Shown here one piece after another: positions 23,301-30,166 of a stretch of 33,219 nt of DNA. The translations under genes were made by a program, and so were the position numbers. Each line of letters opens with the position of its first letter. Within the stretch, counting starts at the first letter, position 1. Source of the stretch: a virus. The stretch lies in the IMG/VR virus record IMGVR_UViG_3300046012_000230, positions 1-33,219 of that record. One strand, given 5' to 3'. Below the pieces are notes generated by a model. It was not told the origin of the DNA and ran no database searches. It saw nothing but the letters and a program-made list of their open reading frames with translations.

Positions 23301-23471
23301 TTCGGCCTTGACCAGCTCCAGCTCCGCCCGGTTCAGATCCTGGGTCATCTTCACCAGGGGGTCGCTGTCGATCTTGACCCCGGCCAGTGCTTCGTTGATG
23401 TCCCGGTTGATCGTCCTCTTCAGGTCGTCGGCGATCGCGTCCAGCCGAATCGACGCCTCACCGATCAGCAC
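20316..23471 (-). CDS. Tape measure protein
   Basis: The longest gene of the window (1051 residues) sits directly after the frameshifted tail chaperones. It sets tail length and is threaded through the tube. The N-terminal part is coiled-coil-like (DLNRAELELVKAEDQLQAAHRGTQETEARL). A strong hydrophobic region (about 220-275, LLPAAIAPLLGVIGGLIIAFPAL) and many further hydrophobic helices follow. Repeats of the form SFLNSLVSTAAGVWSFITSI occur near residues 750-900. By the usual rule of about 0.15 nm per residue it predicts a tail near 155-160 nm. GTG at 23471 has GGAGGG at proper spacing. Confidence 0.95.
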   Translation of the reverse strand: MLIGEASIRLDAIADDLKRTINRDINEALAGVKIDSDPLVKMTQDLNRAELELVKAEDQLQAAHRGTQETEARLIELRRDGTASANEISAAERSLTRARAEEAVAADRVTVATQKLAGAHGNLTKAQREGETQERSWIRSVLGSSNVIDTVVSKINIFGRRTKDAGDESTRTGSKMRDSGRDASGLGRILDGVLGAALKSQTGQLSAFGSVGEGIFTTLTSKAVLLPAAIAPLLGVIGGLIIAFPALATVGVAALGAIALGMDGIKRAFKPLEDDLTRLKTAVSASFESALAPAVAKLPALFAAVQPGIQGMATALGGTVTQLVNMVTQGENLAKIRDLFQQTARFIQGMQPGINAFFQGFLNLASAVAPQLHELGAALGSILGSIGDAFNRLQSLGLVKPAIDGLAQVFRSIGTLLGPILELFGRLAATLQGPLATVINAVAAGLQAAMPGLQAFADGVAKAFVALAPALQAILPLVGQVAGLIGGVLGTAISVLAPPLTKLIQGLSAGLAPVLPKIAQAFESLGAALAPVLDQLAGALVQALDSLLPIIPQLVGAIVQLAPAFLEIVKAVIPLIPPLVQLVATILPGLIRLWLLIEKPSLEFASTVLNQVVPALVSFLGVVTTVVGKVVDFFTDFDTNVSSIWQHIVSFFQGIGDSIGGFFSGIGEKIVGWFQAGVDFLSGLPGKVGGWLASLPGIVGNALLDAGKAMLNAAIQGVEWVLAEFIALPFQIIYGIAALGQMLWDAAVSAFNAFINGIVTTAEGLWAFVTSIPGRIRDGIHAVIDFMRDTGTNAIQSFLNSLVSTAAGVWSFITSIPGRIRSGLSSLAQTLRDAAVNGFNNFLNGLTSTAQGVWSFISSVPGRIWSALGDVGGMLFEAGKRIIQGLINGIKNAAGAVAGAIGDVLAKARRLLPFSPAKEGPFSGRGWVLYSGMSIPLAIADGIRRMAGSAIGEAAALAAAVQAELGITPTIGAASLGGSPSVPDLSTSSTQQAMAEAQLLALQGLVDHLTAQGKTLPEELAAALEQLRVVVSANEVASGVRSVNQQDARRR

Positions 23472-23474
23472 CTG

Positions 23475-24298
23475 TCAGCCCTCCATCAGCCTGCCGCCCA
23501 AACCCTGCTGTTCCGGGGTGGCGCCCCACGTCTCGCGAGCTGCCTTCGGGTCCACCTGGGCGTCAGCGACGGCCAGCTGTTCCTCCAGCTTCTTGATCTG
23601 CTCCACGGGCGTCTCCAGGAGGATGACAAACACCGCGTCCATCCAGTCGGCGAGCCGTGTCCGTGGACCGATCCCGGACATGGCCAGCTTGCCGTTGGTG
23701 TAGTAGTTCCGGTACGTAGCGTTAGCGATCGCGTGGAGGGTCTTCAGGCGGACCCATGGCCTTTTCCCGCTGCCGCGAAGAGGTCGCGCATGATCTCCGC
23801 CACCGTCTGCATTTCCACCTTCACGTTCTCGTCCACGAACATCAGGTTGTGGAGCCGCCGCCGCGAACTGCCCGCCTCGAACGCCTCGAAGCGGTGACGC
23901 TCGGGCTCCGGGTAGATCTCGCCGTCCGGCCCCCGGAAGTTCGGCTTCGGCTCTTCGTCGATCGTCCCGAGCACCGCGAGGTCCCCCGGGCCCGCCTGGG
24001 TGATCGTCGGTCGCACGCCGCGCGGGAGTTCCTGGTACTCCCATTGCATCGGCACGCCGTCGTCGTTGACGATCATCCGGGGCAGGATCTGCCCGAGCAC
24101 GATCAGCAGCGAGCCGCCGCCCTTCTCGCTGGCGAGGGCGAACCGGTGGAAGTCGCCGGCCGACGGGTCCGGCGCTGCCATGAATTCGTGGGTCTTGATC
24201 ACCTTCTCCCCGGTCACCGGGTCTTCGTGGACCGCGCGCAGGGCGAAGGGAATCCGGGGCACTTCCGGCACGGTCTCCGGCCCATAAGTCTTTGGCAT
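23475..24298 (-). CDS. Tail assembly chaperone, frameshifted long form (G-T)
   Basis: A -1 ribosomal frameshift at GGGAAAA (23762-23768) joins the first 179 codons of the short chaperone to a second frame ending at 23475, giving about 274 residues. The T part (KRPWVRLKTLHAIANATYRNY..., VFVILLETPVEQIKKLEEQL) has no start codon of its own placed for expression and is typical of the siphophage long chaperone that guides the tape measure. The tape-measure gene starts just downstream. The slippery heptamer is in the correct codon phase (G GGA AAA). Confidence 0.85.
23744..24298 (-). CDS. Tail assembly chaperone, short form (G)
   Basis: The 184-residue protein is the zero-frame product of the chaperone gene and is needed for tail tube assembly round the tape measure. 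Its C-terminal region is helical (VEMQTVAEIMRDLFAAAGKGHGSA) and contains the slippery site six codons before the stop. ATG at 24298 has a strong GGAGGA site four nt upstream. An alternative ATG at 24400, overlapping the preceding stop (ATGA), would add 34 residues with a hydrophobic helix (LIILPLWMVIALVLGG). Such a segment is not expected in a cytoplasmic chaperone, so the downstream start is preferred. Confidence 0.82.
   Translation of the reverse strand: MPKTYGPETVPEVPRIPFALRAVHEDPVTGEKVIKTHEFMAAPDPSAGDFHRFALASEKGGGSLLIVLGQILPRMIVNDDGVPMQWEYQELPRGVRPTITQAGPGDLAVLGTIDEEPKPNFRGPDGEIYPEPERHRFEAFEAGSSRRRLHNLMFVDENVKVEMQTVAEIMRDLFAAAGKGHGSA
23762..23768 (-). other. Programmed -1 frameshift slippery site GGGAAAA
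   Basis: The minus-strand heptamer GGGAAAA matches X XXY YYZ and is in phase with the chaperone codons (G GGA AAA G). After slippage the frame reads AAA AGG CCA and continues to 23475 through the T domain. Position near the 3' end of the G gene is classical for siphophages. Confidence 0.88.
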
Positions 24299-24396
24299 GA
24301 TCTTCCTCCAGATCGTTGGTACAGCACGGAAAAGGTCGATGGTGCCACCGAGCACAAGCGCGATGACCATCCACAGTGGAAGGATGATGAGGTCCG

Positions 24397-24828
24397 TCAT
24401 CCGCGAGCCATCTTCAGCGAGTCGCGCACGAAGTTGTTGGCTCGGGTTCCCGGGTGCATGACCTCCTTGGCGAAGACGACGTGCCCACCGGCGACGAAGC
24501 GCAGGTGCGCGTTCGGCCGGTTCGGGATCGCCCGGATCACGTGCGCGTGCGTGCCGAAGAGGATGTACCCGAGGTAGGGCGTCATCCCCTCCTTGCCGAT
24601 GATCACTTCGATGGCTGGGCGGAGCGGGCCCCGGGTCGTCTCGCGCTTCCGCGAGGTCGAGACCAGCCGGCCAGTGCGACGCGGCGCCCGCCGGATCTGG
24701 TACTGCTGGACCAGCGTTCCCCGGCGGCGGAGTTCGTGGCGCACCGGGCCGTCCGGGTCGTTGATGAACCGAGCGAACTCAGCGTCATTCACCCCGCCCC
24801 GCCGACTCTTGATCACCACGCGCGCCAT
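24397..24828 (-). CDS. Head-tail connector / HK97 gp10-like protein
   Basis: A 143-residue basic protein. Patterns such as LRRRGTLVQQYQIRRAPRRTGRLVSTSRK and YLGYILFGTHAHVIRAIPN (about 85-105) match the HK97 gp10-like family of neck and minor tail proteins. The typical order is helix, A-P-x-x-T-G-x-L, then a strand and YGxxHxxI element. It should act at the head-tail joint. ATG at 24828 overlaps the upstream stop (TGATG). The longer frame to 24948 would overlap the upstream gene heavily and adds nothing family-like. Confidence 0.8.
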   Translation of the reverse strand: MARVVIKSRRGGVNDAEFARFINDPDGPVRHELRRRGTLVQQYQIRRAPRRTGRLVSTSRKRETTRGPLRPAIEVIIGKEGMTPYLGYILFGTHAHVIRAIPNRPNAHLRFVAGGHVVFAKEVMHPGTRANNFVRDSLKMARG

Positions 24829-25370
24829 CAGCCTGCCGTCCTCGCCATCAGGTCGAAGATCACGGACGCCTCGATGGCGTACATGTTCCCCTCCGGGCCG
24901 ATCGGCACCACGTCGCCCGCGTCCGCGTTGATCTCCTTCGGGTGCCACTCCGGCGGGGAGCTGGCCATGTCGACCATGAACTGAGAGAGCAGCGCCGCGT
25001 CCGTCAGCATCTGCTTCCCGACCTCGCCGTACGCATCGGTATCGGTGGTGAAGATCCCGTTACAGTCGCCCGCGCACCGGACGATCTGGACGCCGTACGC
25101 GACTTGGCGCCGCTTCAGCGCGGAGAACGGCGTGCCGGTGCGCGGAGCCCCCGACGTGGTGCCCTGGCGTCCTGGGTCGGTGATCCCGGCGAAGCCCACG
25201 GACACCTGCTCGCAATCCCAGGAGTCGAGCTGGAGCTGACCGGGCACGATCCGACGCCGGGCGGGCAGGTCCACGTTGCGCTGAGCGAAGTAGGTTACCA
25301 GCGCCGGGATCACGCCTTCGGCCCACGACAGCAGGTCGGGCGGCTCGGTGGGCAGCTGGCTGGGCTTCAC
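24828..25370 (-). CDS. Probable tail terminator / head-tail joining protein
   Basis: The 180-residue protein stands between the adaptor-side genes and the gp10-like gene, the place of stopper or tail terminator proteins. The pattern EGVIPALVTYFAQRNVDLPARR, then a strand ending QLQLDSWDCEQVSVGF, then helices (AYGVQIVRCAGDCNG, MLTDAALLSQFMVDM) fits a minor joining protein with one alpha/beta fold. The specific role is uncertain. GTG at 25370 overlaps the stop of the preceding 76-residue gene (GTGA). Overlap at both ends points to tight co-translation of the joining proteins. Confidence 0.66.
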   Translation of the reverse strand: MKPSQLPTEPPDLLSWAEGVIPALVTYFAQRNVDLPARRRIVPGQLQLDSWDCEQVSVGFAGITDPGRQGTTSGAPRTGTPFSALKRRQVAYGVQIVRCAGDCNGIFTTDTDAYGEVGKQMLTDAALLSQFMVDMASSPPEWHPKEINADAGDVVPIGPEGNMYAIEASVIFDLMARTAG

Positions 25371-25597
25371 TTCCCGCTCGACTTCCGACGGGCGCTCTCC
25401 GTCCTCACAGCCTTGGCCGGCGGCGGGGTGCGACGCGGACGGCGGGTGCGGCGGGCCGGGGCCTTCTTCTCGACCGGTTCCGGCGGCGGTGGCTGCTCTT
25501 CTGCGGGCTTCGGCGGCTCGGTGGTGTCCTTGGCCGGAGCCGGGGCTTCGTGCCCGGAGAAGGGATCGTGGGGCCTGATCAGCTCATCATCGGTCAT
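25367..25597 (-). CDS. Small Pro/Lys-rich protein in the connector cluster
   Basis: A 76-residue low-complexity protein: an acidic/Pro N-terminal half (PPKPAEEQPPPPEPVEKK) and a very basic C-terminal half (RRTRRPRRTPPP, ARRKSSGK). It is probably disordered and could bind DNA or another head protein. No family is recognised. ATG at 25597 lacks a good ribosome binding site, but no better start is in frame, and the 29-nt gap after the adaptor gene plus the 4-nt overlap with the next gene support a real gene. Confidence 0.6.
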   Translation of the reverse strand: MTDDELIRPHDPFSGHEAPAPAKDTTEPPKPAEEQPPPPEPVEKKAPARRTRRPRRTPPPAKAVRTESARRKSSGK

Positions 25598-25626
25598 GCG
25601 GGCCAGCGTAGACCAATGACACCCCT

Positions 25627-26481
25627 TCAGGCGGGGGGTGCGATCCGCGTTGCCGTCGGCAGGTCCGGGCTCCACACGCTGGCCATCCGGCGCGGCCGGG
25701 TGCCGTTCTTCCGACGGGGATTCACCGACTCGATCCACAGATCTACGGTCGGCACGCCGGTGCGCTGCTCCTCCAGGAACTTGGACACGTCCATGGTGAC
25801 CGTGATCCCCTGGCGGGTGATGGTGGAGGCGTTCGGCGGGATGGCACACCCCTGCTCGCCGCACCAGGACCGGACCAGCTCGATGGCGAGCGTGACGCAC
25901 GCCGCGATCCCGCCCACCGGCGGGTTGCTGCCCCGGTCGTAGTGGATCACCGTTGGGCCTTCGTCCCCGCACCCGGACCAGCCGGCCCCGTCGGTGCGCT
26001 GAAGCCAGCCCGAGGTCAGCAGTTCATACCGGCTCGGGTCCATCACCGAGCCGTCGCCCAGCACGACCTCCGTCACGGCGGTGGCGCTCGGATCCAGCTC
26101 CACGGCGACTGGCCGGGGGTGAGCGCCGCGCCACGCCGCATTGAACAGCCACGCATCCGCGTAGTTGGTGGCGTAGCTCAAGCCCGGCGCCTGGACCCAG
26201 CAGCCGCACGCGCCGATGTCCTGGAACGGCCAGGTGCCACTTCCGACCGCCAGCGGCCGCGTGCGGATCTCCGCCGTCTCGTGGCAACCCGAGCCGCGCC
26301 ACCGGTGACCGGTCAACTGGTACAGCAGCTCGGACGCCATCATGAGCACGGTCTGCCACTGGGGCGTGGAGACCCGCACCCGCCACTTCTCCGGGATGTC
26401 ACTCGGAGACGCCCACGGCCCGCACAGGATGGAGCTGGCCTGTGCGGGCGGCAGGTCGGGGATCGGAAGCGGGGTGGTCAC
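25627..26481 (-). CDS. Head-to-tail adaptor protein
   Basis: The 284-residue protein resembles actinophage head-tail adaptors. The C-terminal segment CAIPPNASTITRQGITVTMD (about 210-229), followed by a helix and RTGVPTVDLWIESVNP, matches the family pattern P-x-x-V-x-S-x-T-R-Q-G, then strand and G-x-x-x-V-D-x-x-I-x-x-x-N-P. The N-terminal part (PEKWRVRVSTPQWQTVLMMASELLYQLTG) is the helical core. It docks below the portal and starts the neck. GTG at 26481 overlaps the stop of the preceding gene (GTGA). Confidence 0.78.
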   Translation of the reverse strand: MTTPLPIPDLPPAQASSILCGPWASPSDIPEKWRVRVSTPQWQTVLMMASELLYQLTGHRWRGSGCHETAEIRTRPLAVGSGTWPFQDIGACGCWVQAPGLSYATNYADAWLFNAAWRGAHPRPVAVELDPSATAVTEVVLGDGSVMDPSRYELLTSGWLQRTDGAGWSGCGDEGPTVIHYDRGSNPPVGGIAACVTLAIELVRSWCGEQGCAIPPNASTITRQGITVTMDVSKFLEEQRTGVPTVDLWIESVNPRRKNGTRPRRMASVWSPDLPTATRIAPPA

Positions 26482-27149
26482 GGCACCTGCGCGACAACCG
26501 GCACCAGACCGGCGTCCAGGTCGGGCAGCGTCGCCTCACGGACGTACTGCCAGACGCGGTCCGACGGGCTGTCGAAGTCGTCGTTCGGACCGGTGCCCCA
26601 GCCAGCATTCTGGGTGCTGTAGCCGTCGAACTCCGGCAGCATGGCCGCGTCCCCACCGAGCACCCACGACCCCGAGGGGATCAGGAAGGCGCGCGGGACG
26701 ACCCAGTGGAAGTACGGCAGGTTGGTGGCCAGCGCGGAGCCGATGACCGCCTTCGTCCAGAACTCCAGGGAGACGCCGTTCGGGGTCTCCTCCACGCCCG
26801 TCTGGGGCGCCCGGTATCCGATCTGGTTGGGCGTCGGAGTGGCGGAGTCGTTGATCACGTCACCGCCGATCAGGAACGCCAGCAAGTTCGGGTCCGGGGT
26901 GCAGATCTGAAGGCCCTTGATCGAACCGCGCTTGAGCGTGTACGGCGCCTGGTAGTTGACGCACGCGACGCCCGAGCCGTTCAGCTGGGTGACCTGCTTC
27001 GCGTCTTCGTACTCCAGGCCCAGCTCCACCTTCACCAGGGCGTCGGAGGTGTAGGCGTTCGTCGTGCCCACGCTGGGCTTGCCGTCCACGTCCAGCTTGG
27101 CCACGCGCACACCGAGGGCGAACAGCGTTCCCGCACCGTCGTAGGTCAT
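26478..27149 (-). CDS. Probable major tail tube protein
   Basis: A 223-residue protein. The stretch TSDALVKVELGLEYEDAKQV (about 34-53), then TQLNGSGVACVNYQAP, LKRGSIKGLQICTPDPNLLAFLIGG and a later SLEFWTK resembles the actinophage major tail protein pattern. That pattern reads S-D-G-F-V-x-V, E-Y-x-D-G-x-E-x-x-Q-K-N, C-V, then L-K-R...C-x-x-D-P-E-L-x-A-L-x-x-G. It should polymerise into the tail tube. ATG at 27149 has AGAGGAG upstream. Its place before the connector genes, rather than just before the chaperones, is unusual, so a head-related role remains possible. Confidence 0.58.
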   Translation of the reverse strand: MTYDGAGTLFALGVRVAKLDVDGKPSVGTTNAYTSDALVKVELGLEYEDAKQVTQLNGSGVACVNYQAPYTLKRGSIKGLQICTPDPNLLAFLIGGDVINDSATPTPNQIGYRAPQTGVEETPNGVSLEFWTKAVIGSALATNLPYFHWVVPRAFLIPSGSWVLGGDAAMLPEFDGYSTQNAGWGTGPNDDFDSPSDRVWQYVREATLPDLDAGLVPVVAQVP

Positions 27150-27168
27150 GATCCTTCTCCTCTAGCCG

Positions 27169-27984
27169 TCACGGGAACTTGATCGCGACACTGGCGCACG
27201 GGTCGTAGCCAGCGACGAAGAGGCGATCGGCCCAGACCTGCTGCCGGTTCGTCCGGCGGTCGATGGTCATGGCCGGGTCGCCCATGGTGGACACTGTGGA
27301 CAGTCGCGTGAAGACGGGACCCGTTGCGTAGCCCCAGATTCCCGTCTGGACGCCCGGACCCTTGCCCGTGTACCCGGCGTCCGCAATCACCACGGCGTCG
27401 GTTGCGGTCCGGATCTCGTTCCCCACCTTGAACAGGCTGGCCGCCACCTGGGTAGCGATCACGATGGGGATGTGCAGGAAGACGCGCTGGCCCTTCGTCC
27501 GCTCCCGCGCGGCCTGCTCCAGCATCCCGAGACCCTGGAGCAGCGACGTGGCGGCGGTCAGCTCCTCCGCGTTGCCGTCGGCGAAGTACGGATTCATGAC
27601 GCCGGTCTCGCCGTGCGCCGTCACGTCGAACGGGGCCGCCCGGGTCCCGGCACCTTCGGCCAGCTCGCGCGCGAGGGCGAACGACGCTACCGCGTTGGCC
27701 TGCCGGGTGATTCGCTGGACCGCCGCGTCCAGATCCACCCCGAGGGTCGTGCACTCGCTGGTGAGCCGGTATCCGAGCGGAGACAGGAAGGTCACACCCG
27801 ACGGCGTGCCGTCCATGGTGTCCGTCTCCGCGCAGGGGTCGAACACCTCCAGCGTCGGGCAGGTCTCGCCGATGAAGGAGATGCCGTTCTCCCAGTCGCC
27901 CGAGTTGTCCGGCGGAGCGCTGGTGAGCAGGTTCGCCGACGACTGGGCGGCGGCCTGTGGTGCCTGGACTTCGACGAAGTACAC
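27169..27984 (-). CDS. Structural (head) protein of unknown type
   Basis: The 271-residue protein directly follows the major capsid protein. It contains alternating helix and strand segments, for example DLDAAVQRITRQANAVASFALARELAEGAGT, FLHIPIVIATQVAASLF, and a C-terminal RQQVWADRLFVAGYDPCASVAIKF. The end resembles capsid-type chains that finish with a strand containing VAGYDPC. It may be a second capsid, decoration or capsid-associated protein. GTG at 27984 is supported by a GAGAGGAG site. A strong hairpin between capsid gene and this one may lower its expression. Confidence 0.6.
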   Translation of the reverse strand: MYFVEVQAPQAAAQSSANLLTSAPPDNSGDWENGISFIGETCPTLEVFDPCAETDTMDGTPSGVTFLSPLGYRLTSECTTLGVDLDAAVQRITRQANAVASFALARELAEGAGTRAAPFDVTAHGETGVMNPYFADGNAEELTAATSLLQGLGMLEQAARERTKGQRVFLHIPIVIATQVAASLFKVGNEIRTATDAVVIADAGYTGKGPGVQTGIWGYATGPVFTRLSTVSTMGDPAMTIDRRTNRQQVWADRLFVAGYDPCASVAIKFP

Positions 27985-28015
27985 CTGATCTCCTCTCGCG
28001 GGTGGGCCTGATCAA

Positions 28016-28050
28016 CCGCCCGGCCCCCCGTCGGGGTGAGGGCCGGGCGG
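28016..28050. terminator. Intercistronic hairpin after the capsid gene
   Basis: Perfect 11-bp arms CCGCCCGGCCC (28016-28026) and complement (28040-28050), with a smaller CCCC/GGGG hairpin in the loop, begins 6 nt past the capsid stop. On the minus strand it is followed by TTGATC rather than a U-run. It may be a partial terminator or mRNA stabiliser that keeps capsid expression high relative to downstream genes. Confidence 0.72.
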
Positions 28051-28056
28051 AAGAAA

Positions 28057-29793
28057 TCAGGCGTCCCAGCCGCCAGCCGGGACGGCCTTGGTGCCCGCCG
28101 CCGAACCGTCCGGACGGAGCGGCAGGACCACCCGCAAGGACTCCTTGCCGGTGAACGCCACACCCTCGAAGGTCTCGATGAACGTCTGGTAGCGGTTCCG
28201 CTTGTTCAGCTCGGAGTCCCGCACCAGGCCCAGGTCCAGCGTGCCGCCGTCCAGCAGCAGCCAGTCACCCTCCACGAACAGCAGGCTGTCCACGTTGTCC
28301 GGGTACATCGGGACGACCTGGCCGGCGGCGGTGTCGTCGTAGAACTGCTGGTCGATCACGACCGTGGACACCGTGGCGCCCGCGAGCCCGTCCAGGTGCC
28401 AGGTGACGTTCACGCCGCGCGTGGAGAACCAGCGCTCCAGCTCCGCCTGTGCGATACCGAACAGCTCGCCCGGGGACGCCATGGTGAAGCGCCGCGCGAG
28501 GTCGGTCATCAGCAGGTTGATCACCCACTGGGGCATGATCGTGCGGAGCGACACCCGCGAGTTCAGGCGGTGCCGGTTCCGGTAGTAGGCGATCACCCGG
28601 TCGTAGCTGGCCAGCAGGTCGGCGACCGCCGACACCGCCGGACCGACGCCCTTCAGGATCTTGGAGGCGGAGAACAGCCGGGACAGCAGGTTGTTCTCCG
28701 TGTACCGGCTCCAGGCGATCTGTGCCGCCTGGGTCGTCGCCCGGACCCACTCGGTGTCAAACCGAGCGGTCATGTTCGGGAACTCCAGGCACATGTACGT
28801 GCTGTAGATCGAGGCTTCGAGCACGCCGGGGCAGCTCACCACATAGCACGACTTGTACGTGTTGGTGTCCGGGTCCGGCGGCGGGACCACGATCGCCTGG
28901 TCGTTCGCCTGGGTCCACATGCCCAGTCCACTGGTCATCGCCAGTGCGTCGAACGGCGCCCGGTACTGGAGGATGCCGCGCTCCGTCCGGAACGTGTTCA
29001 GCGCCTGGTGGACCGGACGGTCCGTCACGCCCAACACGTTGATGTCGTAGCGGACCTCCGGGGGCAGGCAGAGCCCGCCGGCCGCCACGATGGCCTCTTC
29101 GGAGGTGGCCGCCGCGATGCGCGCCTGGTTCGCTGCCGAGTCGTCGCCCAGCGTGCGCTCCGCCGGGTAGGCGAACTCCACGTGCGCGATGTTCGCGGAG
29201 CCGTTGCCCTTCGAGCGGGCGACGGCGGCGAACGCCTTCACGAAGGCGTCTTCGGTCAGCTGCTGGCCCGGCGAGAAGCCCGGCACTCCGGCCGCTACGG
29301 TGGTGGTCGCCTGGACCAGGCCCGCCTTCGGGCCATCCTGCTCGGGCGATCCGTCCTTGCCGATCTTGCCCAGGCCGGACGCGGTGCGGCCCTTCTTCGC
29401 GGGGGCCTTCTTGCCGTCGCCCTTGTCGTCTTCGGCCGGCTCCACGTCGGCGCCCGGGTCGGTGGTCGCTCCCGCGTCCTCCGGCTTCGGCACGTCCTTC
29501 GTGTTCTCCTCCGTCGGCTGCTCCACGTGGTCGCGCGCCGGGTCGTGCACGCCGTCCAGCTCCGCCAGGGCGGCGGTCTGCTTGCCTGCCAGCTCCGCCT
29601 TCTGGGTGAGCGCGGCGGACAGCGTCTTGGCGTCGGCCACGACCTTGTCCAGGGCGGCCACGTTGTCGGCGGTCGGCGGGTTGGCGGCCAGCTCGCGGCC
29701 CTGCGCACCCAGGGCGGCAAGAGCCGCGCGGATGTCCGCTTCGCTGGCGTTCGCGAGATCCCCCAGGATCTCCGCAATGCGCTTCGGGTCCAC
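28057..29793 (-). CDS. Major capsid protein with long N-terminal scaffold-like region
   Basis: A 578-residue protein. About the first 100 residues are helical and Ala/Leu-rich (LGDLANASEADIRAALAALG..., AALTQKAELAGKQTAALAEL), then a charged linker (about 100-150), as expected for a delta/scaffold domain fused to an HK97-fold capsid chain and removed at maturation. The capsid part starts near residue 175 (FVKAFAAVARSKG...) and contains GGLCLPPEVRYDI, APFDALAMTSGLGMW and NVTWHLDGLAG. It is unusually long for HK97-type capsids. GTG at 29793 has a good GGAAGGGG site; the open frame continues upstream to 29885 without one. Confidence 0.82.
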   Translation of the reverse strand: MDPKRIAEILGDLANASEADIRAALAALGAQGRELAANPPTADNVAALDKVVADAKTLSAALTQKAELAGKQTAALAELDGVHDPARDHVEQPTEENTKDVPKPEDAGATTDPGADVEPAEDDKGDGKKAPAKKGRTASGLGKIGKDGSPEQDGPKAGLVQATTTVAAGVPGFSPGQQLTEDAFVKAFAAVARSKGNGSANIAHVEFAYPAERTLGDDSAANQARIAAATSEEAIVAAGGLCLPPEVRYDINVLGVTDRPVHQALNTFRTERGILQYRAPFDALAMTSGLGMWTQANDQAIVVPPPDPDTNTYKSCYVVSCPGVLEASIYSTYMCLEFPNMTARFDTEWVRATTQAAQIAWSRYTENNLLSRLFSASKILKGVGPAVSAVADLLASYDRVIAYYRNRHRLNSRVSLRTIMPQWVINLLMTDLARRFTMASPGELFGIAQAELERWFSTRGVNVTWHLDGLAGATVSTVVIDQQFYDDTAAGQVVPMYPDNVDSLLFVEGDWLLLDGGTLDLGLVRDSELNKRNRYQTFIETFEGVAFTGKESLRVVLPLRPDGSAAGTKAVPAGGWDA

Positions 29794-29885
29794 GATCGGC
29801 CCCTTCCGTGTCGTCTCGGTGACGGGGGCCGTATCGGTGCTTAGAGCGCCAGCGCGGTGATCGGGCTTGGAGCCCGGAACGCGCA

Positions 29886-29924
29886 AGTGCCCCGTCTCCC
29901 GGCGAGCGTAGGAGACGGGGCACT
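29886..29924. terminator. Strong hairpin terminator before the capsid gene
   Basis: Perfect 14-bp arms AGTGCCCCGTCTCC (29886-29899) and complement (29911-29924), loop of 11 nt, 11 bp after the stop of the accessory operon. On the minus strand it ends in CTTGCG without a U-run. It should separate accessory genes from the capsid operon. I find no convincing promoter in 29794-29885. Confidence 0.78.
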
Positions 29925-29935
29925 CAGCGTGTCGG

Positions 29936-30166
29936 CTATGTGTGGGATCTACGGGAGCGACGCGACCGCAGGTAGTCCGGTGGGGCGAAGATCCGGGCCG
30001 CTCCCCCGAGCAGCTGAATGGTGGCCTGCCGGTCGAACCAGACCAGCAGGGTGGCCGTCAGGAGGACCAGCGACCAGGCAGCGAGCGCGAAGCAGAGCCA
30101 GATCATGGCCGCGAAGCACCAGAACAGGCCCTTGAACAGCAGGTACCCGAGGTACAACACGATCAT
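29936..30166 (-). CDS. Small two-helix membrane protein
   Basis: A 76-residue protein dominated by hydrophobic segments (about 4-25, YLGYLLFKGLFWCFAAMIWL, and about 27-48, ALAAWSLVLLTATLLVWF), then a basic tail (RSRRSRRSHT). This suggests a hairpin of two transmembrane helices with a cytoplasmic C-terminus. The ATG at 30166 overlaps the stop of the upstream gene (ATGA) and has only a weak ribosome binding site, so coupling is likely. Function is unknown; a second holin/antiholin-like or exclusion role is possible but unsupported. Confidence 0.65.
   Translation of the reverse strand: MIVLYLGYLLFKGLFWCFAAMIWLCFALAAWSLVLLTATLLVWFDRQATIQLLGGAARIFAPPDYLRSRRSRRSHT

Noticed and set aside
21922-23703. 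Plus-strand open frame of 593 codons opposite the tape measure
   Set aside because: Ser/Pro/Ala-rich antisense reading of the tape-measure gene; no start signals or motifs.
25606-25640. C-run/G-run imperfect dyad before the 76-residue connector-cluster gene
   Set aside because: Arms are interrupted, hexamers are poor and it covers the end of the adaptor coding sequence.
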